Below are positions 11,121 to 22,600 of a stretch of DNA of 64,000 nucleotides, one piece after another. The position numbers and the translations under genes were made by a program. How positions within the stretch are numbered: the first letter of the stretch is position 1; every line of letters begins with the position of its first letter. Source of the DNA: Euborellia annulipes (taxonomy: Eukaryota > Arthropoda > Insecta > Dermaptera > Anisolabididae). The notes beneath the pieces were generated by a model that searched no databases, was not told the origin of the DNA, and saw only the letters and a program-made list of their open reading frames with translations. The DNA lies in assembly GCA_023213315.1 (NCBI GenBank), contig JAKCPI010005101.1, positions 32,247 through 96,246 of the forward strand. The letters run 5' to 3'.

Positions 11121-12131
11121 AAGATATGTTTTCTCGGGTTGAGTCGCGTGTGATGTTGAGACATCACACGTCTCAACATCATACGCGACTCAACCCGAGA
11201 AAACATATCTTCGCATACATCCAGTCGCGGAAACCTTCCAGAACATATATATATATATATACAGTAGAACCTCGATAAGTTAAAGTTCAAGGGAAACGGT
11301 TAGAAATTTGAGTTATCGAGTTTTTTACTTATCGAGAGTTGAAGTTAGAGAGGTTATTGAATATAATTTTTAACGTACCGAGGTTTATTGATTTTGGGCA
11401 CGTGAGTGAAAAAGGAATTTCGTTTGATCTATTTGTTTATTTCGGAGGTTTTGAACTTAGCGAGGTTTAACTTATCGAGGTTCTACTGTATTAAATTTTA
11501 ATTAAAAATATAAGAATTTTTATTATTATAATAATTATTATTATTAATTATTTATTATAATTTTATCTGAATATGAAAACATATTAAAAAATTCTACAAA
11601 TGATTACAACAACTGTCAAAAGAGAGCTAGTGTGTTGGTCTTGAGATAATCCTCAAGTCCGTTTCCTCGAGGAAAACCCTACCGTGTATGTCCGATTTTT
11701 TCCTTGGGAAAATCCTCGAGGTAACCCTTGAGACTTTTTTCCTTGAAGACGGCCTGCACGTGTATGGCGGCCTTTAGAGAATATCAACACTGATATCATC
11801 ATATTAACAATATTGGAACTGGAACTGGGAAGGAGTTGAAAAACCAAGTCTCCTAAGTATCTAGAGTGCTTGTTGGGCTCACCAACTTCTTACAACTTGA
11901 GCCACCCGAGTTTTATGCACGATTATACGTAGTTTGTGATTTTGTTATTTTTTCCGTTTCAGATCAATTATATCGGAAGAGAATAAATTATATGGAGAGA
12001 ATCCGCAAGTGTTTGACTACGAGAAAGCACCTCCCCGAGGCTGGCAAGAGGACAAAAAAGATTTCACTCGCAAGCCCACTTACGTGAAATATCATGAATT
12101 CGAAGACGACCACCAACCCTATGGTGTATAA
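9779..12131 (+). CDS. MRPS17: Mitochondrial small ribosomal subunit protein uS17m (MRPS17)
   Basis: Structural protein of the mitochondrial 28S subunit. Exons 9779-9895, 9966-10160 and 11963-12131 with GT-AG introns. Exon 1 encodes a short leader then the uS17 beta-barrel start; exon 2 continues FEFLYAHDPEKLCKTGDVVL and ends DPITGE..., matching human DPVTG; exon 3 encodes the C-terminal extension APPRGWQEDKKDFTRKPTY and ends QPYGV-stop. The exon 2/exon 3 phases do not agree as written. Removing one A from the A7 run at 10135-10141 gives GTQYRS across the junction and a 159-residue protein, so an extra base is likely (assembly error, or a real mutation). Intron 2 (1.8 kb) holds a mariner end, a SINE, a 97-bp palindrome, a pogo MITE and a degenerate hammerhead-like motif near 10448-10483. 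Confidence 0.9.
10664..10855 (-). mobile_element. mariner 3' end fragment
   Basis: Begins with a mariner-type TIR, ACGAGGGTGGTTTGAAAAG, and on the minus strand encodes the C-terminus HRCWTKCISLQGDYVEK-stop typical of mariner transposases. The rest is missing. In MRPS17 intron 2. Confidence 0.8.
10980..11086 (-). repeat. tRNA-derived SINE copy
   Basis: Same family as 3325-3535: B box GGTTCGATTC on the minus strand, and the shared ACATGTGAGTGTT tail. Ends at a TA microsatellite at 11088. Confidence 0.7.
11118..11214. repeat. 97-bp near-perfect palindrome beside a TA microsatellite
   Basis: Arms start GCGAAGATATGTTTTCTCGG and mirror around about 11166 with almost no spacer (TGAGACATCACACGTCTCA at the centre). 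It follows (TA)n at 11088-11116. No TIR/TSD family recognised. The open frames read through it on both strands are artefacts of the symmetry. Confidence 0.85.
11262..11488. repeat. pogo/Tigger-type MITE, 227 bp
   Basis: TIRs CAGTAGAACCTCGATAAGTT / complement, flanked by TA. CAGTAGA... ends with TA duplications are typical of pogo/Tigger derivatives; a second family of this kind is at 48043-48369. Confidence 0.85.
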
Positions 12132-12189
12132 GAAATAAGTTTTATTTTATTTTAGTATCTTTGTAAATATCTCCTAGGAAGGTTTATAA

Positions 12190-12978
12190 ATAAATAATTT
12201 TACTTGTACTTATTTATTTATTAAATTCTCCTCAATACATTCATTTTATTTTTTTTTTTTATTTTTCAAAATATAATTGGAAATTAACATTTTTTTATTT
12301 TTATTACAAATATACATTTTATTTAGCGAAATTAAAAATAATATTTATATTTATATAATATATATATATACATATATACGTACATTATTTTGTACTTTAA
12401 CTAGTGAAGTGAATTCAAAAAGTATAACAATTATTGCTTTTAATAATAATTAATACTTGATTTGCTATAAAACAAATACAAAATCATATTTCTTATTAAA
12501 AATTCTACTCGCTTAAATATTATTATTATAATTGTATCAAATTAAATTGGACTAATATGCTTTTGTCAGAAAATTTGACTTTTTTTTTTCTTCTGTCATT
12601 TGTCCAATTTAATAGGAATAGTAAAAACGGAAGGGAAATTTGATCATTTTCTAGAATAATCAGGTCCCAATGTAGTATAAATTTAAGCTTCTGGTTTATT
12701 ATTTTAGTTCTTGTGAAATAATTCATTTGGCTATATTACAATCAAATGCCTGCTCCCAACTCAACCAATTGCAATTTAATTGTTAAAATAGAATTTTATT
12801 TGATATGAATCGCCTTCTTCTCTAATGACGTAATCTTAAGCAAAGAGAATAATTTTTTTGTACCAAGGAGTATCAAAACTACTCCAGAAGGCCGGGGACA
12901 ATATTCAGATAAAATTACTTAACAATTGCAATCAATTGAATTGAATTTTGCCTTTTTAGCCTCTCCTTAAGGGCTTAA
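12190..12978. other. No gene seen
   Basis: AT-rich sequence downstream of MRPS17, starting with the AATAAA-like poly(A) region near 12186. Nothing else recognisable up to the TTAA MITE. Confidence 0.5.
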
Positions 12979-13729
12979 GGGCCGTCCACATATTACGTAA
13001 CGCCTTTTTTGACGATTTTCTACCCCCCATGTAACACTTAGTCACATACAAAGAAACCCCCCTACAAATATTACGTCACAACAGAACTCCCCCCTCCGAA
13101 TAAAATTTCTTATACAAAATTCATATCATGTTACCTTTTTTTTTTTTTTTTTTCAACTTTGAATTGTTATGTCACACTTGTTAGAGAAACCCTCGGGTCC
13201 CCCATGTAACAATTGGCCAGACCCCCCGCCCCCTGTTGTAGGTGTGATAGCATAATCAGGGACTCAAGGAAGCCCTGTCTGAATTGTTATTCTTTGTATT
13301 TATTGACAATCGAATGAATGTAATTAATTATACGCAATTAAAGATATTATTTAAATGTTATCCTAGTTTAATCAAGTTAGTTATTAATTTTAATTATAAG
13401 ATATAAAGAAAAAAAGAAAAATGGCTGAGAAAATCCATGGAAGACTTGCAGAGGTTCTACGAGCAATTTTTAGCGAAAATTAAAGTAAACGAAGAGCCAA
13501 AGGAGTCTCAAGAGAAATTAATACACTCATTAAATACAAAGAATAACAATTGAGGCAGGGCTTCCTTGAGAGTCCCTGATTATGCTATCACACCTACCCC
13601 TGTAAGTTTCTTTAGTCGTATGTTTTCAGTTTTGGATTCATTTGGAATCCGGCTCGAACGTCGAATCTCCTTCTGGGTCTCTAACACCCCCCCCCCCCCT
13701 AACGCGTTACGTAATATGTGTACGGCCCC
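12979..13729. mobile_element. TTAA-flanked TIR element, 751 bp (piggyBac-type MITE)
   Basis: Termini GGGCCGTCCACATATTACGT / complement with TTAA on each side (12975-12978 and 13730-13733). Inside, a second inverted pair (about 13235-13290 and 13535-13600, GCATAATCAGGGACTC / complement) encloses a small open frame, 13437-13553, beginning MEDLQRFYEQFLAKIK. TTAA duplication is the piggyBac signature; no transposase is present. Confidence 0.75.
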
Positions 13730-14738
13730 TTAAGGGCTTCGTTTGACCCCCAACTCACATGAAAACGTCATTGTCCCATATCGATTCACTTGATAGAATG
13801 CACTGGTGGTGGGTGGGACATTTCTTGTTTTTTCTAAATATTTTCTTTTTTTAACCACTAGGTTGCTTCAATTTCGAAAAGAACGCCCCCATGGATGCTA
13901 TTTAAATTGAAAAAACTTGCTCTCGATTCCGAATTAAGAGAACTTTGTAAAATAAATTATTAAACTAAAACATTTCTATTAAATTCAAATAAATACGATT
14001 AACATTTTTTATTTTATTATTATTATTATATATAAAAAGTATAAATAATTTCAATTTACATTTAAAAATAAATGAACACAAATAAAATGGTTAGATTAGA
14101 GTAAATATATACATTTTAATTTACCATCAAACAAAAAATTTGTTTTGGATTCGGCGTCAATCATTTCAATCTCTTGACAATCCTAAACTAAAATTGATAT
14201 TATGCTAATTTTGTGGAAATTCATTTCCTTGGGCTGAATGGAAACATGGAGTGCAAATTTTTTATTACTTTGATATGTCAGTTAATTTTTACTTTCTCTT
14301 ACCTATCTTCTTTGTATATTCTATATAGGTGGAAGGAAATACACGTCTGTTAATTAGCTCATTTGTTCATATTACGTTCTCTCATATGATTATTTCCTTG
14401 TTTTTTTTTTTTAAATGGAAACTTTTATGGTTCAAACGTCGATTTCATATTCATTTATAAAAATAATGAAATTATCGTTTGAATGGTAGGCTTTATTAGG
14501 GGATGGGAGGGCTGATCTCAAAAAAATTTTTTTTTTTCGCGTAACCAAAGTTTTCCGCCCTGCGAAAAATTTTCCCATGTGTCCTCGGAAGAGGCGCAAA
14601 ATTTGGAACCAAAATTTGTTTCTTGTACCGCCCGCGCGGAACATTCCCCTCTTTTGCGGAAACAAACATTTTTCTTTGTAAAAATTACTGTAAAAGAATT
14701 AGATTCTCGGTTTAAGTGTGGTTTATTTGTAAAAATTA

Positions 14739-14774
14739 CAACGTTTCGACTACTCATTCTGTGGCCTTCTTCAG
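14739..14774 (-). ncRNA. Single hammerhead-like motif
   Basis: On the minus strand: CTGAAGA, GGC...GTC stem II region with long loop, GAAACGTTG. No inverted partner nearby. Confidence 0.5.
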
Positions 14775-15018
14775 CTAAGATTACAAAGGTTGTTACATCT
14801 GTGACAATCTCAATTGAACTGACTGACCGTCAACTTCTGACACACATAGTGTCGAAATGCGTATTAAGTCAATAAAATGAATTGAAACAAATAATTTATA
14901 TTACCTATCTATCGATTATTTTAATTTTTTGTGGGGCTGAAAGCAATGTGCACACTTATTTGCTTGAATGGGTTTAAATTTGACTTCCCTCATTATTTAA
15001 TTGTATCTTCAACTATAA

Positions 15019-15928
15019 GGCAGGCCACACATCAAGGAAACATGAAACGTGAAAGAGAAACATGAAACACGTTTCATAAAATAAGTACACATTGCCGTAA
15101 ATGAGAATACGCACATCAGCGAAATATGTTTCAAGTGACGTCATAGCGAAGCAAATCCTCTAGAAATGTGTTTACATGAAATAGGTTCTAATTCTATATT
15201 TTTTTGTTTCTTGTTTCTCGTTATCGCGTCGCAGGCAATATTTGATAAGTTTTAAAATGAAAGACGACGAAGAATTTAATGTAGTGTTTGTGTCAGTCAT
15301 TGAAAAAAAAACATGAGGAAACTAACCTACTAAATGTCTGTACAGACATTCTATAAAAAGACTGAAATTTGTCAGGATGCTCACTCATGGGCGTACCCAG
15401 CGAGGGGCAGGGGGGAGCAGTTGCCCCCCCCCCCCCCCTAGAAGCAAGAAAAAAAAATTAAATGCTTATAAAGTGATGAAATGAAACAAAATTAGGTAGG
15501 GCGATAGCGACGGGGACTCGTTAGGACTCGAGGGTTTTTATGCCTTTAATTCGAAGGCTAGGCTTTTACTTTATGTATATACGTATATGAAAAAGCTATG
15601 TCATAATCTGGACGGCCATGGTCTGCCCCCCTCTAGATTTGATCCTGGGTACGCCCCTTGTGCTCACTTAATTATTTTGACACTATATAAGAACCATGTT
15701 TAAGATTTATGTGGTTATACGGATGTTGTTTCTTTCGTTTTGATTTATTTTTGTGTTTTGATAATAATAATGTGATTACAACCCCAACTACTACGTCGTC
15801 ATCGGTGTTCATTGCTAACTGAAACAAATTAATTTAATTTGATTTTGGTTTGTGCATCGATGAAGCACAAACTTTCTGTTTCTTATTTCATATTTCACGT
15901 TTCTAGTTTCGTTGATGTGTGGCTTGCC
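15019..15928. mobile_element. TIR element with TAA duplication, 910 bp including a nested hAT MITE
   Basis: Termini GGCAGGCCACACATCAA / complement GGCTTGCC, flanked by TAA on both sides (3-bp TWA duplication as in PIF/Harbinger). A 275-bp hAT-type MITE is nested at 15386-15660. No transposase. Confidence 0.8.
15386..15660. mobile_element. Nested hAT MITE, 275 bp
   Basis: 8-bp target duplication TGCTCACT (15378-15385 and 15661-15668). Termini CATGGGCGTACCCAG / CTGGGTACGCCCCTTG. A C-run of about 17 bases lies near the left end. Related elements at 54190-54436 and 38052-38116. Confidence 0.9.
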
Positions 15929-16005
15929 TAAAAACAACTTTTTTAAATATTATAAAAAATTTTAAAACCTGTATATATCATCATATTATCTAAATAGAAT
16001 ACATA

Positions 16006-16915
16006 CCAGGTCTGTGCATCGAAAACCGGCCTTTTTCAAAACATTACGCTGTTGGCCGCCATGCTTGCAGATGGGGCTCGAGTTGGTTGCGCTGTATTTT
16101 TTGGGCCTCAAACTTGTTGTTTTCATTGGTGTTTTGAATTTTCGGCGTGATAACAGATTTCTGTGAGCCTTTGAAAATGTCGAATTTCTTGCCCAGTAAG
16201 CGCCATTTGCGGGAGATTATTTTGTACTGCTTTAATGTGAACAAGAACACCCGAGAAGCACACGAACCGCTGGTTTCCGCTTACGGTGAACATGTTCTTA
16301 GCATAACAGAGTGCAAAGAATGGTTCAAAAAGTTCCGAAGTGGAGATTTTGACCTTGACAACAAAAAGAGTGAAAATGCCCCAAAAAAGTTCGAAGACGC
16401 CGAACTGCTGGCCTTGCTGGAGCAGGATGACACGCAAACGCAAGAAGAACTCGCAGAACAACTTCAGGTGGATCATCCAACCATTTCCAGGCCTCTAGCC
16501 CGGCATGGGAGGCCCAATTTGGCTCGAACTGACTTTGTTGCACGATAACGCTCCATCTCACACCTCGCTGGTAGTAAAAAATACCATCCAGGAGTTTCAG
16601 TGGGAAACCTTACCCCGCCCCGCATATTCCCCGGACCTGGCCCCTTCCGATTACCATCTGTTCAGCCTCCTCGAAAAAGCCCTCAAGCCCCTGGGGATTC
16701 GAAAAGTTCGAAGAAGTCGAAAATTGGGTGAAAAATTTTTTTGACCAAAAAACCCGAGATTTTTACCGAGCAGGGATCTGGGCCTTGCCCAAAAGATGGG
16801 CCCAGTATGTCGCTAAAGAGGGCGACTACTTTGAATAAAACACCTTCTATTGTTGTTCTTTGAGAAACCTTTGTTTTCACTCAAAAAAAGGCCGGTTTTC
16901 GATGCACAGACCTGG
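16006..16915 (+). mobile_element. mariner element, internally deleted, complete ends
   Basis: TIRs of about 31 bp (CCAGGTCTGTGCATCGAAAA / complement) flanked by TA. The transposase N-terminus is read from 16177 (MSNFLPSKRHLREIILYCF, then the helix-turn-helix LAEQLQVDHPTISRPLA). Sequence then jumps in another frame to HDNAPSHTSLVVKNTI, YSPDLAPSDYHLF and a C-terminus ending EGDYFE. The first catalytic Asp block is missing, so about a third of the gene is deleted at about 16500. Not autonomous. Confidence 0.92.
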
Positions 16916-17043
16916 TATAATAAATAATGTCATCTATGTATCATTATACTGACTTAACTCTCTCTCACTAGAACGTAAGTCTTGGTATAAACTAAAATTG
17001 TCATCTTTATTTTGAAATCAAATGTATTCTATTTTTAGTGTTC

Positions 17044-17080
17044 ACTGAAGATGGGTGAATAAATTTTACCCGAAACGTCT
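17044..17080 (+). ncRNA. Single hammerhead-like motif
   Basis: CTGAAGA, GGGT/ACCC stem II, GAAACGTC. No inverted partner found within 1 kb. Confidence 0.6.
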
Positions 17081-17132
17081 AAACGTTCACAGAGAATCGA
17101 GAGTGTTTTTCATTTTCCATATCCTATTTACA

Positions 17133-17255
17133 ATGACAAGCACCTCTGCCATCAAACAAGCAATCTTCGCTTGTTCTTTATTCCTTTTGGCACTTAGCTC
17201 TTCCCCCCGATATATACATCCCAGCACAAAGGCAAGAGAAAGTGCGCGCGCTTAA
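17133..17255 (+). CDS. Small ORF, possible signal peptide (unsupported)
   Basis: 40 codons; the N-terminal part IFACSLFLLALSSS looks like a signal sequence. No homologue recognised, no splice context, and it follows a hammerhead-type repeat. May be chance. Confidence 0.15.
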   Translation: MTSTSAIKQAIFACSLFLLALSSSPRYIHPSTKARESARA

Positions 17256-18061
17256 AAGGGAGGATTCCAAATTGCACAAATGTTTGTTCAGCCCTTTCTT
17301 TCTATTGTTTTTTTTTTTTAAAGCTTGGTTTTGAAATATAAATAAAGAAAAAAAAGTTGTAATTAAATAAAATAAATGACTAGCAGCAACAACAACAACA
17401 ACAACAACAAAAGAGACAAACTCGGAAAATCCTTTTAATAATAAATAGGAAAGAAAGAGCAAAAAAAAAAAACTTAAATTTATTTACAGCCGGACGGTTC
17501 GGAAATCTTATTTTTCTATTTCTTTTTTTTCTATTTCTTAACTTAAATTAAATTTACAAATCGTTTGAATTAAAATAAAAAAAAGTCTTTATTTATTATT
17601 TAAAGAAACGTTTTAAATTTCAATAAATTATTTTGTCATTATTTTTAGAATGAGATTAGAGAATTCATGGTTTAATAGAAAAAAAAATTAGGCATTCTGG
17701 GCAAGAAATTTGATTTGATCTCTCTGTAAAACGGCCAATTTTCTTTTGGAAAGAATTATCCAACCCCCAAGTGGGCGATTTGGGATATCAGGGGGGGGGG
17801 AATAAATAAGTGGGGGGGGGGGCGATGAGTATTCAAAAGGGGGGAAAAATTATTAGAGTTAACAAAAATTTAAAAGAACAAATCAAAGAAAAAAACCTCC
17901 TATTTACAGGATGGTCAAGATAGAATAGTAATAGTAAAATTTCAATATGCCATCGAAGAATGCATTCAGTTTGTCGCATATTGAAATTTTATTATTTCAT
18001 ACACGATTTCAATTTTCGCTAGAAATAACTTCCATCTGTATTTGCTTGACGATTGATTGTC

Positions 18062-18205
18062 CTGAGGAAGGGAGCGACTGGCGTCCGAAACGTCGACGAT
18101 CAAATAAAGGAAAATCTGATAAAAATTGATTTAGTTTTTGTCTGATTTGATTTTTCCTGGCTGCTATTCGCTATCCTTATCAAATTAAACATCCATTTTC
18201 TCCAT
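18062..18205 (+). ncRNA. Single hammerhead-like element with 3' flank
   Basis: Motif 18062-18097: CTGAGGA, stem II GC-rich, GAAACGTCGAC, then a CAAATAAAGG-type A-rich linker, and TGGCTG near 18160. The same 3' flank recurs at 22826-22945, where the partner CAGCCA is intact. Confidence 0.65.
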
Positions 18206-18239
18206 CATTGATTTTTGAATTTTAAACAATTGTTAGAGC

Positions 18240-18545
18240 GAATTTTGAGAAAATTGAAAAAAACTGAAAAAGTGCATCAGTAAAGTACTAGTACTCTTTG
18301 GTCGATTTTGATTAAAAGCTTATTTTTACGCCCTAGGTGGGTGTTTAACTTAAATATAAAATTTCAACCTCCTAGCTCTTTTCGTTCTTAAGATATTTTG
18401 CTCATACACAAACAGAAACCACTTTTTTGGATTCAGGGGACCTCAAAACGTGAAGATCCATCAAAATCTCGACATCGAATTTTTGACATGAATCCAATAC
18501 TTTCTCTCTCCATATATTAACATATATAGGTAAGAGAAAGTTAAA
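18240..18545 (-). repeat. Dispersed repeat S, minus copy
   Basis: Carries the family blocks GAGATTTTGATGGATCTTCA, GGACCTCAAAACGTGAAGAT complement, and the ACTAGTACTTTACTGATGCA end. Other copies: 54500-56440 (split), 63345-63720, partial 26575-26700 and 53065-53150. The family begins with a TACTTTCTC...GAGAAAGTA hairpin and has no coding potential. Confidence 0.8.
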
Positions 18546-18641
18546 AAAAAAAGGGGAGATAATTTCTGATATATAACAGAGAGAATACCGTGGCAAGAAT
18601 CGACTATTTTTCGGTACGATAATTATTAATTGCGATTACGT

Positions 18642-19100
18642 ATATATGTAAATTAGATAAATATATATTTCATTTATCTAATTTATAAGAATATAAGTTG
18701 GTAGGATATAGTGACTTTTTATGTAACTAAATATAAGTTGGTAATACTGACCAGCTTAAATGTTGTTTATATGTTTGTAAATATATATAATGAATGAATA
18801 ACCTGTACACCTTTAAATATATTAGATAAAGGTCTTATAATCTTTTTGTAACCTTTAAATATGTAGGTTATAAAATTGTTCGTTTGCTATAAAAGAAAAG
18901 ATTATAAGACCTTTATCTAATATATTTAAAGGTGTACAGGTTATTCATTCATTACATATATTTACAAACATATAAACAACATTTAAGCTGGTCAGTATTA
19001 CCAACTTATATTTAGTTACATAAAAAGTCACTATATCCTACCAACTTATATTCTTATAAATTAGATAAATGAAATATATATATTTATCTAATTTACATAT
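18642..19100. repeat. 459-bp palindrome
   Basis: Arms of about 210 bp (ATATATGTAAATTAGATAAA / complement) around a 43-bp centre. Nearly perfect, so recent or actively corrected. No family recognised. Confidence 0.85.
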
Positions 19101-19111
19101 ATAATTCAGGC

Positions 19112-19690
19112 AGATTTATTTAGACCATTTGCCCGGGATCCGGACCCACACTTTTAAGGGTTATCAATATAATAGTGACATTGTCACTATCTTGGTGGGT
19201 AATTCTGATTAAAAAAAATACCTGAATAAAGTCACTTTTATTTCATTTAAATCACAATTAATTAATAAGCATCATTTAGTAACGACTGAGAGCCTTGAGC
19301 GTGTTTGGGGCGAAGCAAAGAATTCCAGGCTAATTGTTTACAACAAATCGTGGAAAGAGAAAATTAAATCTCCATGGACCCAGAGCTTGAAAAGACAGAC
19401 ACATCTCAAAACTTGGACAAACCCAATGTGAAATGTATAAGACAAGTTCAATGACTTAGAAAAAAGCCCGAAGGACAATTTCCGCAATACTCGAACTGAA
19501 TAAGATCAACATTCAAGGGATCTCCTTAACTCCTATTTGAACCGAACAAATTCTGGCAAAAAAATTGGCTGTTGGGATTTTGAAATTTAAAAAAAAAAGA
19601 AGATTGCAGCCGGTGGTTTTTATTTTTAATAATTTCCAGGGCTGCAAATCTTCTTTTAGTAATGACAAAATAATTTAGCGAATAATTGAA
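19112..19690. other. CTDP1 downstream region, no gene seen
   Basis: No recognisable repeat or coding sequence. Probably contains the CTDP1 3' UTR. Confidence 0.4.
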
Positions 19691-22600
19691 TTAGTGTTCC
19701 TCGTCCATATTACCTGAGAGAAATTCGCGTTCGAGGGCGGCTCCCATCATGCACCACTCGCCATCGGAGCCAGCTGAATCGTCATCCCGCTCGGGCATCT
19801 CATCCTCTGGCTCCTCGGTGTCTTCGTTCAGATATTCGGGACAATGGATTTTATTTGGCGACCCATCTTCGTCATCATCCTCTGTTGTTAGCTCACCGAA
19901 ATCCTCTCGTTTACGTTTTACGGGACTCTTGTGACGTGCCCAGCCTCGCGGTCCAGAATCTCCTGAAAATTATATTTTTATTATAGGTGCTATGCTTAGC
20001 GATTTTAAGACGATGCCGTTTTTTGTGCTCTTGAGCAGCTTCCACAAATATCTCCCCCACTGCTCTCATTTCTATTGTCATGACTTTGTGCAATGCGTAG
20101 CAAAATCTTAAAGGCAGTCACATTTTCGAGCAAAATTCTGGAATCAATGCACGAATTTGGCAGAAATCTTTTGATAAGTATCTTATATTAAAACACAATT
20201 GCCATAAAATTATATTCACATCCACATTAAACAAAACAGTTTGGCGACTTTGAACAGTAATAAAAGCACATCAAAAAATAAGGTTTATTAAATATATAAC
20301 ATGCCCTCGAGCTTGGTGTAGATGGTAGCGTGCCTGCCTTCTATACCAAGGGTCGCGAGTTCAGATCCCAGCTAATCCGAGAATTTTATTTAAGCAGTTT
20401 TGTTACCGAATGTGAGTATTTTTTTTTTAAATAAATAACAATGTTATTCAAACAAAGACAAAACAATCACTCTGCCTTTCTCGCTCTTAATTAACAAATT
20501 GATTCGCTTAGAGAGAGACCAGATCCACGGTGCCACGCGCCCCTTGAATGGCCTTAAATTCTTGAGCGGCAATTTTCGTACATTTCACGAACCAAATATC
20601 CCCCCCACAAGTTTATAACGAGCCGGCCATAACTGGACGTCGATTTTGTTTTCGGCAAAACATGTTTTTATACTTGTGGCCTAGTTGACAGCGAGTGATA
20701 TGTTTTTGGCAACTCTTTTAAAGTCTCTTGATGTTGAATTGATCGCCGTCTGAGTGATTTTTGCGGTCTTTTTCGTGTTGTTCGAAAATAGTTATCAACT
20801 ACGGTAGACAAACGAGCGCGATTTGCCCCCATTTGAGAGATGCCGCTCTTTCTCTTTCTTTGTAAGCCAAAACTTTGCCCTTTGTTTATCTTTTGAGATC
20901 GTGTAAATAGCTGGAAAAGCTAACAAAACAAGATTTGGTAATAAATTTATAAACCAATCTGCCTTTATTTATAATTTTGTTACGCTTTTAGGCCGGCCAT
21001 TCACGATCGCTCCATCCGTCCAAAATGGAGCGATGTCACTCCAAAAACTGACCGTGAGTGGGGAAAACAAATGAATATCGTGTAGTGAATGGACCATGAC
21101 ATCCATTTGGAGCGATCGTGAATGGCCGGCCTTAACTTACCATTTTAAATAACATAATTACAGTAACATATAATTGCATAAACCCCCCAACAAAAATGTC
21201 AGCCAAGTTTATGGTTTGGTTTCAGAAAATGTCTGCCTTTTAAGATTTTGTTATGCACTGTATACACCCAATTTGTTACTTGCTTTGTCTAATTTTATAT
21301 TAAAAAAAAAAAACTACAAACCAGCTAAAGAATCTGACGAGCTCGATGATTGATCTTGATCACCAAGAGAATTTTCAACGCCTCGACTCTCCTCATCCTC
21401 TTCCGGCCTCTCAATTTTTCCCTTTTCTTTGTCTTCTTCATCATCATCCGATTCGTTAAAGATATCCTCCACTTCTCCAGCCATATTGTCAATGTCTTCT
21501 CTTGTAAAGGTCATAAGTGGATTAATTGTGTCAGCAAAACGGCCGCTTGGTGTTCGTTTCCTTTGAGCGGCGACAACTTGTCGGGCTAAAAAAGCAGCTG
21601 ATCCTGCCGCTTCAGCAACACGCGATGGATGCTCAGGACTACAATGAGGTGGCGGGTGCCTAGTTAAAGCAAAAAAGAAAAATTAAAACTACAAAAACTA
21701 AAAAAGAATATACGTGTGGAGATACAGAATCAGCGAGACTGTATTATTTAAAGAGTATGTTAGCGAGTCGAATAGCTGAATCAATATGTAGTAGAAAATA
21801 AAAGGCCGAGCAGCTATGTTTATTTCTTTATTTAAAAACCCACAGCGACGTTTCGGTCGACTATGCGACCATCTTCATGGCTAGAGTTCAGTCAACAGAA
21901 AAACCTCTTAAGTTCTTTGACAGACATTTCATAAAATGTCATAAAATGTCTGTCAAAGAACTTAAGAGGTTTTTCTGTTGACTGAACTCTAGCCATGAAG
22001 ATGGTCGCATAGTCGACCGAAACGTCGCTGTGGGTTTTTAAATAAAGAAATAAACATAGCTGCTCGGCCTTTTATTATTTAAAGAGGTTTTTATTTAAAA
22101 AGATTTGGAGGAGGAGTGGGAAAGAAATATTTTGTAACAAATTTGCGGGCGATGTTGCGATTTTAGCTGAAACGGAGAGTGTGTTAAAAAAAAAATACAA
22201 ACAGTAAATACAGAGAAGTCAAAAAAGAAAAGAAGGAAATGGAAATAATTATTTGGGAGTCATCTTCTCGTCAGGAAGTAAGAGCGACATGGGGTCTGAT
22301 TAAAAGGAACTCACAAAGAATATAACCCTATGAGCATATTGAAGGGAAATAGAAAGAACGAAGTTGGCACACTAAAATAATCCAGACAGAATGTGTCTCA
22401 AGGAAATATTAAGGGGGGTTGAGAATAGAAATGGAAAAGACATGAAGAAGAGATTGGAAGAATTGAGGAGGAGGAGGTGGCAAGAAGAATAGCGATGATG
22501 AAAGAGATAATAAAGACAGATATGCAAAAAGATTGGTCTAAAATAGATAAATCTAACTACTGCCTCTAAGCATATTAAGAAAGATATTTCAAGATAAGGG

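Noticed and set aside
11003..11290. Open frames on both strands ending in YIYIYI-like runs
   Set aside because: Built from the 97-bp palindrome, a SINE and TA microsatellites.
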